Shown in pieces: positions 25,766 to 34,225 of a DNA stretch of 64,000 nucleotides; within the stretch, counting starts at the first letter, position 1; each line of letters begins with the position of its first letter. Under the pieces are notes generated by a model. It saw only the letters and a program-made list of their open reading frames with translations, did no database searches and was not told the origin of the DNA. The stretch is from T1Sed10-7 sp041686695. Its GTDB lineage: Bacteria; Actinomycetota; Nitriliruptoria; Nitriliruptorales; Nitriliruptoraceae. Made by a program: the position numbers and the translations under genes. The stretch lies in contig JAWLDJ010000003.1 in the NCBI GenBank assembly GCA_041686695.1, positions 1 to 64,000 of the forward strand. Direction: 5' to 3'.

Positions 25766-27457
25766 GTGTCCCGCCCTCCACCGCTCGCCGCGGTCGACCG
25801 ACCCTGGCTCCAGGCGTACCCCCCCGGTGTCCCGGCGTCCTACCGCCTGCCCGAGGTCCCGATACCGCGGTTGCTCGACGATGCCGTCCGGGACTTCCCG
25901 CAGGCCGTGGCCGTGCGTCGCGGGCACCTGAGCCTGACCCACGTGGCCCTGCGCGACCGGGTGGCCGACCTCGTCACCCTGCTGCGGGAACTCGGGGTCG
26001 TCCGTGGCGATCGCTTGCTCGTGGCCACCGGCACGACCGTGACCACCCCGGTCGTCCTCCTGGCGGCTTGGCGACTCGGAGCGATCGTCGTCCCGCTGCC
26101 ACCGGGCAGCGACCGGGACCGCACCGCGGCGCGGGCCGTCGAGGTCATCGAGGCCACCGGCGTCACCGGGGTGCTGGCGACCCGCGACCGTCTCCAGGAT
26201 CTGGGGGCTGCTGGACTGGAGGTCGACTGGGCCCTGGACACCACCGATGAAGGCTGGCTGGCACCGCGGGCTCGGTTCCATCTGCCGCGGGTGCGCCTGC
26301 CTCGTCGCCGCGGTGCCGACGGTCCGGTACGTGAGCTGGCGACCGCGATGGCGGAGGTGGCCAGCGCTCCGGTGACCCTCCATGGCGACGGACCCGTCCC
26401 GATCGAGGCTCCGTGCCTGCTCGTCCCGCGCTGGCGGGGTGACGACCGGCGGGCGGTCGTGCTGACCCACGCCAACGTGGTCGCCTCCACCTTCCAGGCC
26501 CGCCTGTGGGTCCCGGACATCCAGGCGGGGCGGGAGCACGTGGTCGTCGCCGGTGACCTGCTCGCGCTCGGTCCCATGATCCTCGGCTGGCTCGCCGGGA
26601 TGCTCGCCGGGGCGTGCGTGGAACTGGTGCCGTCCGCTGACGCTGCGGGGCTGGCGCGCACGATCACCCGACACCGGGCCACGCTGGCGGTCCTCGCGCC
26701 CACCCACGTCACCGCGTTGCTCAGCGAGTCGGAGGGCACCCGACACGACCTCTCCTCGCTACGGGTGGTGCTGGCGACCGGCGCTCCCCTCGATCCGGTG
26801 ACCGCGCACGAGCTCGAGCGTCGCACGGGGGGTGCCCGCGTCCGGGAGGGGTTCGGGGTGTCCGAGGCCGGTCCGATCACCCATGCGCAACCGGTGTACG
26901 GCCGCACCACACCCGGGGCGATGGGACTGCCCGTCACCGACACGGTGGCGGTCGCGGTGGACACGCACGACCACGGCCGGCTCTGCGCTCCGGGGGAAGC
27001 GGGTCTGCTGCTCCTGGCCGGGCCACAGGTCTCACCGGGCTACTGGCAGGACGCGGCGGCCACCGCTGAGCGGTTCGTCGATGGGTGGTTGCTCACCGAC
27101 GACCTGGTGTCGGTCGATGCCGACGGGGTCTTCACGCACCTCGGCCGACGCGACGAGGTCCTCACCCTGCCCGACGGCCACCTCGTCGCACCTCGGCGGG
27201 TGGAGGCGCTCCTGGAGCGCCATCCCGGGGTCGTGCGGGCCGGGGTCACCTGCGATCCGTCCGACGGCGCGGTGGTCGCGCTGGTGCGGTGCCAACGCCG
27301 TCAGCGACCGAGCGGGGAGGAGCTGCTCACGTACGCTCGGGGACAGCTCGACCCGCGCAGCGCGCCGGAGCGCGTCGTGCTGGTCGACGAGATCCCCGAG
27401 ACCGATGCCGGTGGGGTGGCGCGCGCCGCGCTGCAGGACCTGCTGGCGGAGAGGTGA
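25766..27457 (+). CDS. AMP-binding (FadD-like) protein with degenerate catalytic motifs
   Basis: The 563-aa protein starts at GTG 25766 after GAGGAGGCGG. The fold follows acyl-CoA synthetases: motif A5 as GFGVSEAGPITHA, then PGAMGLPV, GYWQDAAATAERF, GWLLTDDL and GRRDEVLTLPDG. However, the ATP-binding loop (usually TGGTTGxPKG) is replaced by LVPRWRGDDRRAVVLTH, the TGD of A7 reads TDD, and the C-terminal Gly-Lys of A10 reads PETDAGGVAR. Loss of both P-loop and catalytic lysine predicts no normal adenylation. It is coupled to pabA by a GTGA overlap. Confidence 0.8.
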   Translation: MSRPPPLAAVDRPWLQAYPPGVPASYRLPEVPIPRLLDDAVRDFPQAVAVRRGHLSLTHVALRDRVADLVTLLRELGVVRGDRLLVATGTTVTTPVVLLAAWRLGAIVVPLPPGSDRDRTAARAVEVIEATGVTGVLATRDRLQDLGAAGLEVDWALDTTDEGWLAPRARFHLPRVRLPRRRGADGPVRELATAMAEVASAPVTLHGDGPVPIEAPCLLVPRWRGDDRRAVVLTHANVVASTFQARLWVPDIQAGREHVVVAGDLLALGPMILGWLAGMLAGACVELVPSADAAGLARTITRHRATLAVLAPTHVTALLSESEGTRHDLSSLRVVLATGAPLDPVTAHELERRTGGARVREGFGVSEAGPITHAQPVYGRTTPGAMGLPVTDTVAVAVDTHDHGRLCAPGEAGLLLLAGPQVSPGYWQDAAATAERFVDGWLLTDDLVSVDADGVFTHLGRRDEVLTLPDGHLVAPRRVEALLERHPGVVRAGVTCDPSDGAVVALVRCQRRQRPSGEELLTYARGQLDPRSAPERVVLVDEIPETDAGGVARAALQDLLAER

Positions 27458-28137
27458 GCGCTGTGGCCACGAGCGGTGCAGGGCCGCGGGCCGGGACCCG
27501 GCTGGTGATCATCGACAACTACGACTCCTTCACCTACAACCTCGCCCAGGAGCTCGGGGAGCTCGGTGCCGTCGTCGAGGTGGTCCGTAACGACGCCTTC
27601 ACGATCGAGGAGCTGCTGGCGGACCTGCCGGCGGGCATCGTCATCTCGCCGGGTCCGGGTGATCCCGGCGACGCGGGGCTGTCCAACGAGGTGATCCGCG
27701 CCGTCGCCGGCCGCCGCCCCGTGCTGGGGGTGTGTCTCGGCCATCAGTGCATCGGCGAGGTCTACGGCGGTGAGGTGGTCCGGGCACCGGTGTTGATGCA
27801 CGGCAAGACCTCACCGATCTACCACCGGCGGGAGGGCGTCTTCACGGGGCTCCCCGTGCCCTTCGAGGCCACCCGGTACCACTCGCTGATCGTGGAGCGG
27901 GCCAGCCTGCCGGCAGCGCTCAAGGTCACCGCCGAGACCTCCGACGGGCTCATCATGGGGCTGCTCCACCGGGAGGTGGACGTGGAGGGGGTCCAGTTCC
28001 ACCCGGAGTCCGTGCTGACCAGCGCCGGGATGCAGCTGCTCGGGACCTTCCTCGATCGGTGCGTGGCCTTCCGGGAGGATGCGCCACGAACGGCGCGCTC
28101 ACCGGTGGCCCCGGCTCCCGCCAGCGCTTCGGGTTAG
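27454..28137 (+). CDS. pabA: Aminodeoxychorismate/anthranilate synthase component II (glutamine amidotransferase)
   Basis: This class I glutamine amidotransferase supplies ammonia to chorismate-using partner enzymes. The 227-aa protein has IDNYDSFTYNL, the oxyanion stretch SPGPGDP, the catalytic Cys in LGVCLGHQCIG and the His-Glu pair in VQFHPESV. It is the actinobacterial trpG/pabA copy next to the pknB cluster; folate versus tryptophan use is unresolved. The GTG at 27454 overlaps the upstream stop; GTG 27463 is an alternative with better spacing. The 3' end overlaps the convergent protease by 4 bp. Confidence 0.93.
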   Translation: MSAVATSGAGPRAGTRLVIIDNYDSFTYNLAQELGELGAVVEVVRNDAFTIEELLADLPAGIVISPGPGDPGDAGLSNEVIRAVAGRRPVLGVCLGHQCIGEVYGGEVVRAPVLMHGKTSPIYHRREGVFTGLPVPFEATRYHSLIVERASLPAALKVTAETSDGLIMGLLHREVDVEGVQFHPESVLTSAGMQLLGTFLDRCVAFREDAPRTARSPVAPAPASASG

Positions 28138-29147
28138 TCCCCAGCTCGCAGCGCCGCGAGCGCTGCCTCGAGATCTGCCACGCCGACCACCTCCAGGCCC
28201 TCGGGGGCGGTCTCGCGGGCGAGCTGGAGCTGGCTCGCCGGCACCAGCACCAACTCGGCACCCTCGTCCACGGCGGCGACCAGCTTCGCCGGGATGCCGC
28301 CGACCGGTCCGACCCGCCCATCGGCATCGAGGCTGCCGGTACCGGCGATCGAGCGGCCCTGCAGGAGGCTCTCCTCGGTCAGCATGTCGTAGACGGTCAC
28401 CGCGGTCATCAGCCCTGCGCTCGGGCCGCCGATCCGGGTGCCCTCGGCCAGCGATACCTCGAAGGGCAGCCGGGCCTCGTCCACCGCCGTCTGGATCGCG
28501 ATCCCGAGGCGGGGATCTCGCACCCCGCCGAAGGTCGCCAGGCTGAGCGTGACCTCCCGCCGCTCACCGTCGTGACGCACCGTCAGCGTCAGCTCGTCAC
28601 CCGCCTGGCCCGTCCGCGAGCGTGCTTGGAGCTCCTCCGCCGAGGCCAGGGGGTCGCCGTCGACGGCGAGCACGACGTCCCCGGGGGACAGCTCCCCGCT
28701 CGCCGGGCTGCCGGGCAGCACCTGGACGACCACCACCTCGGTGACCAGGTCGGTCTCCACCCCGGCGGCCTCGGCTCCGACCGCGACCGCGACCTCGAAC
28801 TGGCGCGCGAAGCGTTGGCGCTCCAGGCGCAGCACCTCACCTCGGTCGGTGCCGGGGGGATAGACCTCGTCGTAGGGCACCAGGGAGCGGTCGGGTGACA
28901 GGACGGCGCCGAGCGCGGGCACCGGGGGCTGCTGCCGCAGGAACACCGTCAGCAGCTTGATGTCCCCCTCCAGATCGAAGGTCTCCACGCCCTCGATCTC
29001 GATGAGGGTGGGGATCGACGTCGGGTTGCCGGGCACGTACTCGACCAGTGGCAGGGGCACGACGAACGCTGCCCAGGCCACGATCGCGGCGGTCGCCGCG
29101 TAGAAGGCCGCCCGGCCGAGCCGGCGGCCGAGCGTCCCACGCGTCAT
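28134..29147 (-). CDS. PDZ-domain Lon-type (S16) membrane protease
   Basis: The 337-aa protein has an N-terminal transmembrane anchor (AFYAATAAIVAWAAFVV), an extracytoplasmic region, a PDZ domain (VLPGSPASGELSPGDVVLAVDG) and a Lon-type proteolytic domain. The latter has the nucleophile in GGPSAGLM and the lysine in GIPAKLVAA. This architecture matches the YlbL family. The start overlaps the stop of the M50 protease gene by 4 bp, so two membrane proteases are made together. Confidence 0.92.
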   Translation of the reverse strand: MTRGTLGRRLGRAAFYAATAAIVAWAAFVVPLPLVEYVPGNPTSIPTLIEIEGVETFDLEGDIKLLTVFLRQQPPVPALGAVLSPDRSLVPYDEVYPPGTDRGEVLRLERQRFARQFEVAVAVGAEAAGVETDLVTEVVVVQVLPGSPASGELSPGDVVLAVDGDPLASAEELQARSRTGQAGDELTLTVRHDGERREVTLSLATFGGVRDPRLGIAIQTAVDEARLPFEVSLAEGTRIGGPSAGLMTAVTVYDMLTEESLLQGRSIAGTGSLDADGRVGPVGGIPAKLVAAVDEGAELVLVPASQLQLARETAPEGLEVVGVADLEAALAALRAGD

Positions 29148-30169
29148 GGCAGCGGCTCCCCACGCCGCAGTCGTGCGACCGCGCGTGCCACCTCGGCGGC
29201 GCTCAGGGAACCGACCTGGCGGCCGTCCGACATGATGTGGACGACGTCGTGGTCGCCCTGGAAGGCCTCGATCAGGGTGTGGAGGTCGTCGTCGACCGTC
29301 ACCGCGGGGACCGCTGGGTCCGGCGTCGGTGCGCCGCCGACCGGTGGCGGTGGCGGCCGGTGTGCGGTGGCCTCACCGGGTACCACCGAGGTCGGTGGCA
29401 GCGCCAGCAACTCCACCACGCGGCGACCCTCGAGCGCGGCGTTCAGCTCGGCATGTCGCAGTTCGGCAGCGGCGGCGCGCACCAGGAACAGCCCCGACAG
29501 CACCAGGGCAGCGGCGACCAGCGACGCTCGCGCGCCGCCGCGCACCAGGGTCGCCACGCCGAAGGCGACCAGCGCACCGCCGATCAGCTGCCCTGCCCGC
29601 ACGGAGACCCGCAGCGCACGGAGGCGATCACCGAGCAGCATCCACAACAGGGCCCGGAGCACCCGTCCCCCGTCGAGGGGGGCGCCGGGCACCAGGTTGA
29701 AGGCGGCCAGGAGCAGGTTCCACCACCCGAGCACACCGGCCAGTTGCCCGACCGACGCCGACACGCTCGTGGGCAACAGCTGGTCCGCGAAGGTCGCCAC
29801 CAGGCCGAACAGCGCCGCGGACACCAGGCTGATCCACGGACCCACCATCGCGACCGCGAGCTCGTCCCGGGCGGTCTGGTCCTCGGCGTGCATCTCGGTG
29901 ACCCCGCCGAACAGCAGCAGGGTCACGGCCTCGACCTGCATCCCCCGGTGACGTGCTTCGAGGGCGTGCCCGAGCTCGTGGGCCAACGTCGTCAGCACCA
30001 CCAGCAGGGAGCCGAGCATCGCCATGGCCAGCGCCACGAGGAGCTCGTGGTCGGCGCGGAAGATGCCGGTGAAGGCCCACGCGACCAACGCGACGAGCAC
30101 CAGGACGGAGGCGTCGAGTCGAACCTCGACACCAGCGAGGTGCCGGCTCGGCAGGGGGCGGATCTGCAT
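29144..30169 (-). CDS. M50 site-2-type membrane metalloprotease with C-terminal CBS-like region
   Basis: The 341-aa multi-pass protein has the zinc motif HELGHALE in a transmembrane context and the second metal motif NLVPGAPLDGGR, as in SpoIVFB/Rip3 proteases that cleave membrane substrates. About six hydrophobic segments precede a roughly 60-residue C-terminal region (VTVDDDLHTLIEAFQGDHDVVHIM) resembling a CBS domain, a possible nucleotide sensor. It is translationally coupled to the PDZ protease. The substrate is unknown. Confidence 0.92.
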   Translation of the reverse strand: MQIRPLPSRHLAGVEVRLDASVLVLVALVAWAFTGIFRADHELLVALAMAMLGSLLVVLTTLAHELGHALEARHRGMQVEAVTLLLFGGVTEMHAEDQTARDELAVAMVGPWISLVSAALFGLVATFADQLLPTSVSASVGQLAGVLGWWNLLLAAFNLVPGAPLDGGRVLRALLWMLLGDRLRALRVSVRAGQLIGGALVAFGVATLVRGGARASLVAAALVLSGLFLVRAAAAELRHAELNAALEGRRVVELLALPPTSVVPGEATAHRPPPPPVGGAPTPDPAVPAVTVDDDLHTLIEAFQGDHDVVHIMSDGRQVGSLSAAEVARAVARLRRGEPLP

Positions 30170-30233
30170 GGCCGGACGGTACCGCTGTCAAGGGTGCTCC
30201 ACCGTCGAGTGTCCCTAGCCGGTGCCCTTCCAT

Positions 30234-30256
30234 CCACTCCGAGTGGGAGATAGGTT
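30234..30256 (+). promoter_or_regulatory. Putative promoter with overlapping inverted repeat
   Basis: CCACT-CCG-AGTGG (30234-30246) is an inverted repeat just before a -10-like TAGGTT (30251-30256), about 70 bp upstream of the eRF1-like gene. It lies in the divergent spacer with the M50 protease. Confidence 0.4.
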
Positions 30257-30325
30257 CGTGGTGATGAGCCGCCCCTGCGGCGCGACGCGTCAGCCTGGGT
30301 GCGGCCCCGACCGCAGCGAGGGCAG

Positions 30326-31507
30326 ATGAACATCGACGACGCCACCATCCAGGACCTGCTGACGCTGGCAGACGAGCGGGGGGTCCTCTCCTTCTACACC
30401 GGCCACGTTCCGTCACAGGCGGCCGATCCGCAGCCGACCGCTCCGATCGAACTCCGCAACCAGATCAAGCAGCTGCGGTCCCGCCTCGCAGACGGCGACC
30501 GGGAGACGGCCCAGGCGATCGAGCGCCGACTGGACGCGCTGAACGGGTCGCTGGAGGCGCTGCTCGATCCGAAGGCGCCGGGCCGGGGACGGGCCCTGTT
30601 CGTCGGTGTCGACTCCGGCGAACAGCGATCGGTCTCCCTGCAGCTGCCTTTCCGGGAGCGGGTGATCCACGACGGCACGGCCTACGTGCGTCCGCTGGTG
30701 GCGGCCCTCGACGAGGGCCGTCCCGCCACGATCGTGGTCGTCTCGCGGACCGGGGTCCGGGTGCTGCGCTGGGCCACGGGGGATGCCGAGGTGGTCGAGG
30801 AGGCGCGCTTCGAGAAGGACCAGGAGCTCTTCGGCCCACCTTCGACGGGACCGTCGGCGAGCAACCCGCAGCGGGCGATGTACGCCCGGGCCGACCGCGA
30901 GGGGTACGAGGACCGTCTCGACGAGCACCGTCACCGCTTCCTCAAGGAGGTGCTCGAGGACGTGGTGCAGCGCGCTGAGTCCGAAGGGATCGACCGGCTC
31001 GTGCTGTCCGCACCACCCAAGCTGCGCAACGAGGTGCAGTCCCTGGTGCCCGAACACGATGGCCTCAGGGTCCTGGTCGCCGACCAGGCCTGGGAGTCGA
31101 CAGCTCCCAAGGAGATCGCGGCGCAGGCCTGGGAGCTGCTGCGCTCGGTCCACGGTGAGCGCGAGGTGCGGCTGGTCGAGGCCGCCCGGGAGCGGGCCTT
31201 GGCCGGCGGGCCCGGGGCCCTCGGACTCCGCAACGTGTGCGAGGCCCTGAACACCGGACGGGTGGAACACCTGCTGTACGACGATGACCTGACCATCGAG
31301 GGCTACACCTCGTCCGAGGGCACCCTGCACGCCCGGATCGAGGGCGCGATCGCCGACTCCGACGTGAGCTTCTCGCGGGAGCCGCTGTTCGTCGAGCGGA
31401 TGATCGAGGCGGCGTTGGCCACCTCCGCGTCGGTCACACCGTTGTCGGAGGACGCCGCGCTGCAGGTACGGGCGTTCGAGGGCGTCGCGGCGTTGCTGCG
31501 ATGGTGA
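30326..31507 (+). CDS. Bacterial eRF1-like (baeRF/VLRF) protein
   Basis: The 393-aa protein starts at ATG 30326 after GCGAGGG. Its organisation matches bacterial relatives of archaeo-eukaryotic release factor 1: an N-terminal domain with LSFYTGHVPSQ, a central domain with GVRVLRW and a helix with EHRHRFLKEVLEDVV, and a C-terminal L7Ae-like domain with GRVEHLLYDDDL. Members are proposed to act in ribosome rescue or translation-linked stress. No GGQ is present. It overlaps the TPR gene by 7 bp. Confidence 0.8.
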   Translation: MNIDDATIQDLLTLADERGVLSFYTGHVPSQAADPQPTAPIELRNQIKQLRSRLADGDRETAQAIERRLDALNGSLEALLDPKAPGRGRALFVGVDSGEQRSVSLQLPFRERVIHDGTAYVRPLVAALDEGRPATIVVVSRTGVRVLRWATGDAEVVEEARFEKDQELFGPPSTGPSASNPQRAMYARADREGYEDRLDEHRHRFLKEVLEDVVQRAESEGIDRLVLSAPPKLRNEVQSLVPEHDGLRVLVADQAWESTAPKEIAAQAWELLRSVHGEREVRLVEAARERALAGGPGALGLRNVCEALNTGRVEHLLYDDDLTIEGYTSSEGTLHARIEGAIADSDVSFSREPLFVERMIEAALATSASVTPLSEDAALQVRAFEGVAALLRW

Positions 31508-32334
31508 GCCCCCAGGAGGCACGGCAGCGCACCGACGCCGTGATGGAGCTCCACGAGGCCGGTGAGCTCGAGGAGGCCGTGGAGGAGGTCGAGTCCCTGC
31601 TGGCGGTCCTCCAGGACGAGCACGATCTGGACGACCCGGTGCTGCGGGAATCGCTGTTCACCTCGCGCTTCGAGCGAGCGGTGCTGCTGACCGAGCTCGG
31701 CGATCTGGACGCAGCCGCGCAGGCCTACGCGGTGGCCGCGACCACACCAGCCGATCTCGACGACCCCGACCAGCGGCACGAGATCGCCTTGGCGCTGTTG
31801 AACCGCGGCATCTGCCTGGACACGGTCGGCGATCACGCCACGGCGGTCACGGTGTACGCCGATCTGGTGGCGCGGTTCCACGACGCCGATGACCCCGTCA
31901 CCGTGGACCAGGTGGTGCGGGCCCGGGTCAACCAGGCTGCGGCGCTGCTCGCGCTCGAGCGCGGTGAGGAGGCCCTGGCGTCGGCGGCGCAGATCAGCGC
32001 TGAGCTCGACCCCACCGACGTCGTCACCGCGGAGCAGCACGTCATGGCGCTGCGCCTGCAGGCCGCGGCGCTGCAGGCGGCTGGCGACCTCGACGCCGCG
32101 GTCGAGGTGCTCCGGCAACGCGGGGAGGTCACCTTGGAGGACCCGCCCGCCCGGGCCCAGGTGGCGGCCGCCGCCCAGGAGCACGCCCAGCTCCTGGTCG
32201 AACTCGATCGCGTCGCCGAGGCCCTCGTGGTCCTCGACGCGGCGCTGGAGGACGCGGAGCTGGAGATCGACCCCGAGGTCACCGACGTGCTCGACGGGCT
32301 GCGCAGCGACCGTTGGCGGCTGGCCGCGCGCTGA
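31501..32334 (+). CDS. TPR-like helical repeat protein
   Basis: The 277-aa protein is almost all amphipathic Ala/Leu/Glu-rich helices with tetratricopeptide-like spacing (LLTELGDLDAAAQAYAVAA, ALLNRGICLDTVGDHATAV, ALRLQAAALQAAGDLDAAV). It has no signal peptide, so it is probably cytoplasmic and protein-binding. The ATG overlaps the stop of the eRF1-like gene, implying linked function, which is inference. Confidence 0.75.
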   Translation: MVSPQEARQRTDAVMELHEAGELEEAVEEVESLLAVLQDEHDLDDPVLRESLFTSRFERAVLLTELGDLDAAAQAYAVAATTPADLDDPDQRHEIALALLNRGICLDTVGDHATAVTVYADLVARFHDADDPVTVDQVVRARVNQAAALLALERGEEALASAAQISAELDPTDVVTAEQHVMALRLQAAALQAAGDLDAAVEVLRQRGEVTLEDPPARAQVAAAAQEHAQLLVELDRVAEALVVLDAALEDAELEIDPEVTDVLDGLRSDRWRLAAR

Positions 32335-32366
32335 GGGGTGCCCGCACCGGCTCGGTAGGGTGGCGC

Positions 32367-32387
32367 TCCTCCAGGCTGCCTGGAGGA
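32367..32387 (+). promoter_or_regulatory. 9-bp hairpin in copper-cluster leader
   Basis: TCCTCCAGG-CTG-CCTGGAGGA is a perfect stem with a 3-nt loop, just after a -10-like TAGGGT (32356-32361). If that is the promoter, the hairpin is at the 5' end of the mRNA; otherwise it may terminate the TPR operon. No known riboswitch was recognised. Confidence 0.5.
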
Positions 32388-32416
32388 CAGCGGGTGAGCA
32401 CCCAGAGGAGCCGCCC

Positions 32417-32434
32417 ATGGCCCCGCCCCCGTGA
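32417..32434 (+). CDS. Five-codon leader ORF (MAPPP) overlapping the copCD start
   Basis: GAGGAG (32405-32410) is six bases before an ATG that reads Met-Ala-Pro-Pro-Pro-stop. Its TGA overlaps the GTG of the CopC-CopD gene. The ribosome site is spaced for this ATG and is 20 bases from the GTG. A triple proline before a stop is a classic ribosome-stalling context, so translational control is possible. It may also be chance. Confidence 0.35.
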   Translation: MAPPP

Positions 32435-34203
32435 CCCCCGTGGTCCTGCCCACCGTCGTGGCCCGATCCCGTGACGCGTGCCACGCCAGGTGGCGCTGCT
32501 CCCCGGTCGTGGTCCTGCTGCTGGTGGGCGCCGGCCTCCTGGCCGGCGGCTCGACCCCGGCGGCCGCACACGCGCTGCTGGTGGGGAGCCAGCCCAGCGA
32601 CCGGGCCGTGCTGGCCGAGGCCCCCAGCGAGGTCGTGCTCACCTTCACCGAACCCGTCACCCTGCCGAGCGGTGGGCTGCGTGTCCTCGATGGTGCTGCG
32701 CAGCGGGTCGACCTCGGCACGGTGGCGACGGCGGAGGCGACCCAGGTGGCGGTGGCGCTGCCGCCGGAGCTGCCAGATGGTGGCTACGTCGTGACCTACC
32801 GCGTCGTCTCGGCCGACAGCCACCCGGTGGGAGGGGTGCGGACCTTCACGGTCGGGGACAGCGTCGAGGTGGATGCGGCCACCCTCTCCGGGATCGCCGA
32901 CGACCGGGCGGGCGCCGCCGCCCGACGGGTGGGTCAGGGACTGCGTGGTCTCGGCTACCTCGCGCTGCTGCTGGCGACCGGCGGGGCGGTCGCCGCTCGG
33001 GCGGTCGTGCGGCGACGCGAGGATCGGGCGCTCGCCCGTCGCCTGGCGGTGTCGGCAGCCCTGGCCGGTGCCGCCGTGTCGCTGCTCGCCATCCCGGTGC
33101 AGGCGGTGGCGGTCACCGGCGATCTCGCAGCCCTGTGGTCGGGGTTGGCCTGGTGGGAGACGGCCATCTCGAGCTTCGGGGTGGCGACGATCATCCGGGC
33201 CGCGTTGCTGGCGCTGCTCGCCACCGCGCTGCTGGCCCGGTCCCCTGGCGTGGTCACGGTGCTGATCGCCGCAGGTGCGGCGGGCACGGTGGCACTCGAC
33301 GGCCATCAGCGCAGCGTGTCACCGACCTGGCTGCTGATCGCTGGTGACCTCCTGCATGTCGGCGCCGCTGCGGTCTGGTTCGGTGGCCTGGTCGTGGTGA
33401 CCGCTCTCGTCGTCCGCTCCTCGTCCCGGCGGGAGCCGGTGGCCGCGGCGGAGGTGATCGCCCGCTTCAGCACGGTGGCGCTCGGGGCGGTCGTGTTGCT
33501 GACCATCGGTGGCCTGGCGATGGCGTGGCCCCTGGTGGGCCAGCCGGACGCCCTGCTCGGCACCGCCTACGGCGTCACGTTGCTGGTCAAGCTCACCGTG
33601 GTCGCGGTGGTCGTCGGGGTCGCTGCCTACAACCGACGGCGTCTGGTACCCGCGATCGTCGCGGGCGTCACCCCGCGGAGCACCGTCCCACACCCGACGC
33701 GCGAACCGGCGGCGGTGGCGACCACCGCCGAGCAGGTCGATCGAGCGGCCGCCGCGTGGGCGCAGCTGCAGCGCACGTTGCGTGTCGAGGTGGTGCTGCT
33801 CGTCGGCGTCCTGCTGGTCACCGGTGTCCTGGCGACCACGCAGCCCGCAGCGCAGGCGGCCGGGTTCGGCGGGCTGTTCGAGACCACCACCGCGCTCGGC
33901 GACGAGCTGGAGCTCGAGATGGTGGTGGACCCGAACACGGTCGGCCGCAACACCCTCCACCTCTACGTCCTCGACGCCACCGGGCGCCCGACCGACCGGA
34001 TCGATGACCTCCGCCTGGAGTTGACCTACGCGCCGGCCGGTGTGGGCCCGATCCGGATCACCCCGTTCGTCGCCGGCGAAGGGCACTGGATCGCCACCAC
34101 CGAGGACCTGTCGTTCGCCGGGCAGTGGGAGGTCCGGGTGGTCGCCGGGGTGGACCGGTTCACCGAGGTGACCACCACCGTGGCCGTGCCCGTGGCACCC
34201 TGA
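32431..34203 (+). CDS. CopC-CopD fusion copper-handling membrane protein
   Basis: The 590-aa protein starts at GTG 32431. A signal peptide ends in AAAHA, giving a mature N-terminal histidine (HALLVGSQP) as in copper-binding CopC, with a second ligand region SADSHPVGG. After the roughly 100-residue CopC domain come about eight transmembrane helices of CopD type and a C-terminal extracytoplasmic domain (residues about 480-590). It resembles the YcnJ-type copper importer. The next gene is YcnI-like, supporting copper uptake. Confidence 0.9.
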   Translation: MTPVVLPTVVARSRDACHARWRCSPVVVLLLVGAGLLAGGSTPAAAHALLVGSQPSDRAVLAEAPSEVVLTFTEPVTLPSGGLRVLDGAAQRVDLGTVATAEATQVAVALPPELPDGGYVVTYRVVSADSHPVGGVRTFTVGDSVEVDAATLSGIADDRAGAAARRVGQGLRGLGYLALLLATGGAVAARAVVRRREDRALARRLAVSAALAGAAVSLLAIPVQAVAVTGDLAALWSGLAWWETAISSFGVATIIRAALLALLATALLARSPGVVTVLIAAGAAGTVALDGHQRSVSPTWLLIAGDLLHVGAAAVWFGGLVVVTALVVRSSSRREPVAAAEVIARFSTVALGAVVLLTIGGLAMAWPLVGQPDALLGTAYGVTLLVKLTVVAVVVGVAAYNRRRLVPAIVAGVTPRSTVPHPTREPAAVATTAEQVDRAAAAWAQLQRTLRVEVVLLVGVLLVTGVLATTQPAAQAAGFGGLFETTTALGDELELEMVVDPNTVGRNTLHLYVLDATGRPTDRIDDLRLELTYAPAGVGPIRITPFVAGEGHWIATTEDLSFAGQWEVRVVAGVDRFTEVTTTVAVPVAP

Positions 34204-34225
34204 CACGCCCCGCACGGAGCCCGCG

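Noticed and set aside
31303..33306. Long minus frame (667 codons) across the eRF1-like, TPR and CopC genes
   Set aside because: It spans three well-supported plus genes and encodes Gly/Arg/His-rich sequence with no domains.
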